Source of the DNA: Clostridiales bacterium
GTDB lineage: Bacteria > Bacillota > Clostridia > Christensenellales > Aristaeellaceae
DNA length: 33,947 nucleotides
Direction: 5' to 3'
Assembly: GCA_012728435.1 (NCBI GenBank)
Contig: JAAYFC010000049.1
Coordinates: forward strand, 1-33,947
The notes below the pieces were generated by a model. It was given only the letters and a program-made list of their open reading frames with translations, had not been told where the DNA came from and did no database searches. Position numbers and translations under genes: made by a program. Numbering within the stretch: position 1 is the first letter of the stretch; the number at the start of each line of letters is the position of its first letter. Positions 30,875 through 33,947 of the stretch are shown piece by piece.

Positions 30875-32239
30875 ATGTATAAAAAAGTAATGATTGCTCT
30901 GGTGGCCCTCGTAATGGGGCTATCCTGCCTGCCCGCTTTCGCTGAAGCGCCCGCGCAGCCAGAGGACCCGGTGCTGGCTACAATCAATGGCAAGGAGATC
31001 AAGAAAAGCCAGGTGGACGCGGAGATGCTCCAGATGCTGAACAACCAGTACATTGATGATGAGACGCAGTATATCACTGTGCTTGAGTTCATGGTCAACC
31101 GCGAGCTCATCACCAAGAAAATCACGGATATGGGCTTTAATCAGTTCACCAAGGAAGAGGAAGACGCCTTTTTAGGCGAAGCCCAGCAGCAGTTTGATAA
31201 GGCGCTTGAGTCCTTCGCGGATTATTACCAAAGCGCTGATTCTGAGAAGGCCCGTGAGGATGCCGTCCAGCAGGCGCGCGATGTCTTCGCTGCCCAAGGC
31301 GTCACTGTTGATCTGCTTGCGCAGGAGATCAAAAGCCGCGCCGGCATGGATCGCCTGAACACCTATTTGCTGGGCGGCTATGAACCCAGCATGGAGGAGG
31401 TCCAGGCAGTCTTCCAGGAAGTGGGCGGGATGTACAAGCAGCAATATGTGAATGACATCGCCCAGTATGAGTACATGACCAATTACGCGGGCCAAAACAG
31501 TTGGTTCACGCCGGAGGGCTACCGTGGTGTGGTACATATCCTGATTAAAGCGGATGATGCGCTGCTGGAAAACTACAAGGCGCTAAACGCCGCCTTTGAA
31601 GAACAGCAGCAACACCAGGACGAGGTGCCCATTGAAAACGGTGAGGAATCCGCCGAGCAGCCCACAGAGGAAAAGAAGGAAGTCACACAGGAGATGCTTG
31701 CGCAAGCCCGTCAGGCTGTGCTGGATTCCAAGAAGGCTGATATCGATTTAATCTATGAGCGCTTGGGCCGCGGCGAAAGCTTCATCGACCTCATCAAGGA
31801 GTACGGTGAGGATCCCGGCATGACAGTGCCCGCCAACCTGGAGGAAGGCTACCCGGTGCATGCGCAGTCCATTCTTTATGACCCCGCCTTCACAGCAGGT
31901 GCGTTTTCCCAGAAGATGCAAAAAGTGGGTGACGTGAGCGATCCGGTGGTGGGCAGCTATGGCATACACATCCTTTATTACCTGCGTGATGTGCCCGCCG
32001 GCCTTGAACTGACGGACAGCATCCGCCAGGAGATTGAGGACTATCTCACCGCCAAGAAGCAAAACGAACTGTTTGGGAAGGCAATTGCATCCTGGACGGA
32101 GCAGGAAGACATCGTCTACTTCGAGGAGGCCATCGATGCCGCGACCAATCAGGCAAAACTGCGCCTCGCTGAACAGAACAACCCGGAGGAACAGCCGCTG
32201 GAGGCAACACCAACGGAGGGCGAAGGTCAGACGCCCTAA
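30875..32239 (+). CDS. PrsA/SurA-like peptidyl-prolyl isomerase (foldase)
   Basis: A 454-residue exported chaperone. A signal peptide (about 1-23, AFA-EA) is followed by a SurA_N-like helical domain (about 32-200). The parvulin domain seems to run from VVHILI (219-224, H222) to GSYGIHILYYL (360-370, H365). It is split by a Glu/Gln-rich segment of about 30-40 residues (240-272). The acidic tail is low complexity. Such foldases help exported proteins fold outside the membrane, which fits the many secreted wall enzymes around it. The cysteine at 18 does not sit in a good lipobox, so it may not be a lipoprotein, unlike classical PrsA. The ATG follows AAAGGA by 8 bases. Confidence 0.87.
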   Translation: MYKKVMIALVALVMGLSCLPAFAEAPAQPEDPVLATINGKEIKKSQVDAEMLQMLNNQYIDDETQYITVLEFMVNRELITKKITDMGFNQFTKEEEDAFLGEAQQQFDKALESFADYYQSADSEKAREDAVQQARDVFAAQGVTVDLLAQEIKSRAGMDRLNTYLLGGYEPSMEEVQAVFQEVGGMYKQQYVNDIAQYEYMTNYAGQNSWFTPEGYRGVVHILIKADDALLENYKALNAAFEEQQQHQDEVPIENGEESAEQPTEEKKEVTQEMLAQARQAVLDSKKADIDLIYERLGRGESFIDLIKEYGEDPGMTVPANLEEGYPVHAQSILYDPAFTAGAFSQKMQKVGDVSDPVVGSYGIHILYYLRDVPAGLELTDSIRQEIEDYLTAKKQNELFGKAIASWTEQEDIVYFEEAIDAATNQAKLRLAEQNNPEEQPLEATPTEGEGQTP

Positions 32240-32328
32240 GATGCCCGGCAGCATGAGTGAACCGGGCTGCAGGGGAATGGCATTTATAGTTGCAATCTAG
32301 AATTTTGACATGTGCTTAAATATTTTGT

Positions 32329-32357
32329 TTGACATGTTACGCAGCATGTAGTACGAT
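32329..32357 (+). promoter_or_regulatory. Promoter of infC-rpmI-rplT
   Basis: A perfect TTGACA (32329-32334), 17-base spacer, TACGAT (32352-32357). Transcription would start near 32364, at the foot of the leader structure. Confidence 0.76.
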
Positions 32358-32361
32358 AACA

Positions 32362-32474
32362 CTTGCGACAAGCAGAAGCCGCCCGCTTCTCACCTGACGA
32401 ATCCGCTTTGTCTGGTGCAAGGTATTCGAAATCATTCGGATTGGCGGGTTTTTTGCCCGCCAATCTTATTTTTT
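32362..32474 (+). promoter_or_regulatory. infC leader with attenuator (L20-leader-like)
   Basis: The leader can form a closing CTTGC (32362-32366) / GCAAG (32417-32421) helix and an AGAAGC (32374-32379) / GCTTCT (32385-32390) hairpin. It also has CACC/GGTG pairing and a strong terminator at 32439-32474. AATCCG (32400-32405 region) is complementary to CGGATT at the foot of the terminator stem, and CCGCC in the hairpin loop is complementary to its GGCGG, so alternative folding is possible. In Bacillus, L20 binds such a leader to trigger termination before infC. The ligand here is inferred from operon content. Confidence 0.6.
32439..32474 (+). terminator. Attenuator terminator upstream of infC
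   Basis: A perfect 10-bp stem GATTGGCGGG (32439-32448) / CCCGCCAATC (32456-32465) with a 7-base loop is followed by TTATTTTTT. It lies before the infC ribosome binding site (32475-32479), so it can only act as an attenuator or leader stop. Confidence 0.9.
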
Positions 32475-32488
32475 GGAGGTATACACAC

Positions 32489-33055
32489 ATCAGCACAGAA
32501 CTCACCATCAACGAGAAAATCCGGGATCGCGAGGTGCGCGTCATCGGAGAGGACGGACAGCAGCTGGGCATCATGCCAACCGAGCGTGCCCTGCAGTTGG
32601 CGGACGAAGCCAGGTTGGACCTGGTAAAGATTGTCCCGCGCGCGCAGCCGCCGGTATGCAAACTGATGGACTATGACAAGCATCGGTTTGAGCAGGCCAA
32701 GCGTGAGAAGGAAATCCGCAAAAACCAAAAGACCATCACCTTAAAAGAGGTGCAGCTCTCCGCGACCATCGAGGAGAACGACATCCAGGTTAAGGCGAGG
32801 AACGCCATCCGGTTTTTAAAAGCGGGGGACAAGGTCAAGGTGACCATCCGTTTCCGCGGCCGTCAGATTACGCATAGCGAGATCGGCTACAAGGTCATGC
32901 GGGAATTCGCAGAGCGCATCAACGATTACGCCGTGATTGAACGCATGCCTAACCTGGAAGGGCGCCATATGATTATGATTCTGGTGCCCCGTCAGGACAA
33001 GGACAAACCCACCAAGCAAGACAAGGAAACCCAGCCTCAAAGCCCGCAGGCATAA
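32489..33055 (+). CDS. infC: Translation initiation factor IF-3
   Basis: A 188-residue IF-3, which binds the 30S subunit, prevents 50S joining and proofreads the start codon. The N-terminal domain begins [19 protein letters not shown], the lysine-rich linker is near [11 protein letters not shown], and the C-terminal domain has [11 protein letters not shown]. No ATG, GTG or TTG fits: the ribosome binding site GGAGG (32475-32479) is 9 bases before an in-frame ATC at 32489-32491. infC with ATT, ATC or ATA starts is known in other bacteria and allows IF-3 to repress its own translation. The frame runs on upstream to 32363 only because the leader lacks stops. Confidence 0.93.
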   Translation: MSTELTINEKIRDREVRVIGEDGQQLGIMPTERALQLADEARLDLVKIVPRAQPPVCKLMDYDKHRFEQAKREKEIRKNQKTITLKEVQLSATIEENDIQVKARNAIRFLKAGDKVKVTIRFRGRQITHSEIGYKVMREFAERINDYAVIERMPNLEGRHMIMILVPRQDKDKPTKQDKETQPQSPQA

Positions 33056-33086
33056 TAGCGGGCAGTCAACAAAGGAGGGCATAGCT

Positions 33087-33284
33087 ATGCCAAAAATGAA
33101 ATCCCACCGCGGTGCGGCCAAGCGCTTTCGGGTGACCAAGCATGGGAAGGTCAAGCACAAGAGCATGAACATGGGTCACATCATGACCAAGAAATCACCC
33201 AAAAGAACCCGCCAACTGCGTGCCGGCGGCTTTTTGGAAAACAAAAAAGAAGCGGCGACCATTCGCCTGCTTATCCAGCAGTAA
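33087..33284 (+). CDS. rpmI: Ribosomal protein L35
   Basis: A 65-residue basic protein of the large subunit. The [17 protein letters not shown] start and the [10 protein letters not shown] stretch are diagnostic. The ATG at 33087 follows AAAGGAGGG by about 7 bases. It lies 31 bases after infC and 30 before rplT, the universal infC-rpmI-rplT order. Confidence 0.97.
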   Translation: MPKMKSHRGAAKRFRVTKHGKVKHKSMNMGHIMTKKSPKRTRQLRAGGFLENKKEAATIRLLIQQ

Positions 33285-33314
33285 ACCTGCGCTAATTAAA
33301 GGAGGAACTTACAC

Positions 33315-33665
33315 ATGGCTCGCATTAAAAGGGCAGTTAACGCCCAAAAGAAGCGTCGGAAGATGCTCAAATTAGCAAAAGGTTACTATGGCGCGAAATC
33401 CAAACAGTACCGCATCGCCAGTGAGCAGGTACGCCGTTCACTCGCCTATGCCTATGTTGGCCGCAAGCACCGCAAGCGTGACTTCCGCCGCCTGTGGATT
33501 GTCCGCATCAACGCGGCAGCCCGGTTAAACGGCATGAACTATTCAGGTCTCATCAACGGTTTGAAGCGCAAAGGTATCACCATCAACCGTAAAATGCTGG
33601 CGGATTTGGCTGTCAATGACGCGCAGGCTTTCGCCCAGTTGGTAGAGCAAGCGAAAAGCGCATAA
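33315..33665 (+). CDS. rplT: Ribosomal protein L20
   Basis: A 116-residue L20, an early assembly protein of the 50S subunit. It has the expected lysine-rich [15 protein letters not shown] start, [14 protein letters not shown] and [17 protein letters not shown]20 is the usual autogenous repressor of this operon, in Firmicutes through the infC leader. The ATG at 33315 follows AAAGGAGGA by about 8 bases. A terminator follows after about 17 bases. Confidence 0.97.
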   Translation: MARIKRAVNAQKKRRKMLKLAKGYYGAKSKQYRIASEQVRRSLAYAYVGRKHRKRDFRRLWIVRINAAARLNGMNYSGLINGLKRKGITINRKMLADLAVNDAQAFAQLVEQAKSA

Positions 33666-33682
33666 TTCAAAAACGGAATGAC

Positions 33683-33706
33683 AAAAAAGGCCGCAGGGCC
33701 TTTTTT
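33683..33706 (+). terminator. Terminator of infC-rpmI-rplT
   Basis: A6-GGCC (33683-33692), GCAG loop, GGCC-T6 (33697-33706). The GC part is short (4 bp), but the A and T runs extend the stem and could serve both strands. Confidence 0.85.
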
Positions 33707-33715
33707 GTTTGTCGT

Positions 33716-33745
33716 TTGCGAGTCGCTGTCATGATGTGGTATACT
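33716..33745 (+). promoter_or_regulatory. Promoter of the shikimate kinase gene
   Basis: TTGCGA (33716-33721), 18-base spacer, TATACT (33740-33745) with an extended -10 TG at 33737-33738. It lies about 50 bases before the GTG at 33797. Confidence 0.6.
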
Positions 33746-33796
33746 AAACGCACGAACCTATAATATAAAACGCAGAAGGGAAGGGGGCGTTTTACG

Positions 33797-33947
33797 GTGC
33801 TGCGGATGCATGTTTTTTTGGTCGGCATGTCTGGCGGCGGAAAAACCACGCTGGGCCGCAAAGCCGCTGCCAACCTCAGCCTGCGTTTTGTGGATACGGA
33901 CCAGCGTGTCAGCGAGTTGATGGGCTTGTCGGTAAACGAAATCTACA
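33797..33947 (+). CDS. aroK: Shikimate kinase, N-terminal part (partial)
   Basis: Fifty codons run to the window edge. The P-loop VGMSGGGKTTLG (about 9-20) and FVDTDQRV (about 31-38) match shikimate kinases, which phosphorylate shikimate in the chorismate pathway. The VDTD aspartates bind magnesium and shikimate in the family. The start is taken as GTG at 33797, 9 bases after AAGGGGG (33781-33787). The ATG at 33806 would be too far from it. The protein may start a new transcription unit. Related small kinases such as gluconate kinase share the P-loop, so the assignment is likely, not certain. Confidence 0.83.
   Translation, partial: MLRMHVFLVGMSGGGKTTLGRKAAANLSLRFVDTDQRVSELMGLSVNEIY

Noticed and set aside
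32243..32267. Hairpin GCCCGG / CCGGGC just after the foldase gene as a terminator
   Set aside because: The stem is real, but no T tract follows, so it is not supported as an intrinsic terminator.
32363..32488. Upstream extension of infC with an ordinary start codon
   Set aside because: The extension lies in the leader with its attenuator stem, its residues do not resemble IF-3, and the GGAGG at 32475-32479 points to the ATC at 32489.

Overview
The window looks like chromosome of an anaerobic Gram-positive bacterium, most likely a Clostridia lineage with moderately high GC. The pointers are strong AGGAGG-type ribosome binding sites, an ispH-rpsA gene fusion next to cmk and plsC (a layout known from Clostridia), a desulfoferrodoxin-rubredoxin pair, an infC-rpmI-rplT operon with an attenuator-like leader, and many Gram-positive cell-wall proteins (LCP, VanW, CHAP, YkuD). 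A more exact placement is not possible from sequence reading alone. I saw no insertion sequences, phage genes, CRISPR arrays, tRNAs or rRNAs.

Layout. 1-2.5 kb (+): end of tuf, then rpmG, secE, nusG, rplK and rplA, with two similar hairpins before rplK and rplA that look like L1-binding regulatory elements, closed by a terminator. 2.5-9.5 kb (-): a 973-residue secreted protein with seven peptidoglycan-binding repeats, coupled to cmk, plsC and an IspH-ribosomal S1 fusion, closed by a terminator. 9.5-19.0 kb (-): a long, tightly packed run from one good promoter: CHAP hydrolase, degenerate GMP-synthetase paralogue, GNAT protein, DUF4091/GH123-like protein, dCMP deaminase, LCP ligase, FolT-like transporter subunit, endonuclease III and a GH13 amylase. 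19.1-21.5 kb (-): VanW-domain membrane protein and a TetR regulator. 21.6-22.2 kb (+): superoxide reductase and rubredoxin. 22.3-25.7 kb (-): glyceraldehyde-3-phosphate dehydrogenase, secreted 5'-nucleotidase and rpsU, each with its own terminator. 25.9-32.2 kb (+): FAD-dependent dehydrogenase, YkuD L,D-transpeptidase, Orn/Lys/Arg-decarboxylase-family enzyme and a PrsA-like foldase. 32.3-33.7 kb (+): infC-rpmI-rplT with a structured leader and a rare ATC start codon. 33.8 kb to the end (+): start of a shikimate kinase gene.

How the genes fit together. Three themes alternate. The first is translation (EF-Tu, L33, L11, L1, S1, S21, IF-3, L35, L20, with SecE and NusG). The second is the cell envelope: three secreted proteins carrying twelve peptidoglycan-binding repeats in total, plus LCP, VanW and PrsA. 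The third is central and anaerobic metabolism (GAPDH, superoxide reductase/rubredoxin, isoprenoid, lipid and nucleotide steps, intracellular glycan breakdown). Most of it is ordinary housekeeping chromosome. The features most worth a second look are the degenerate GMP-synthetase paralogue, the internal translation start in the IspH-S1 fusion, the His/Cys-rich C-terminal domain of the 973-residue wall protein, and the RNA regulatory elements.
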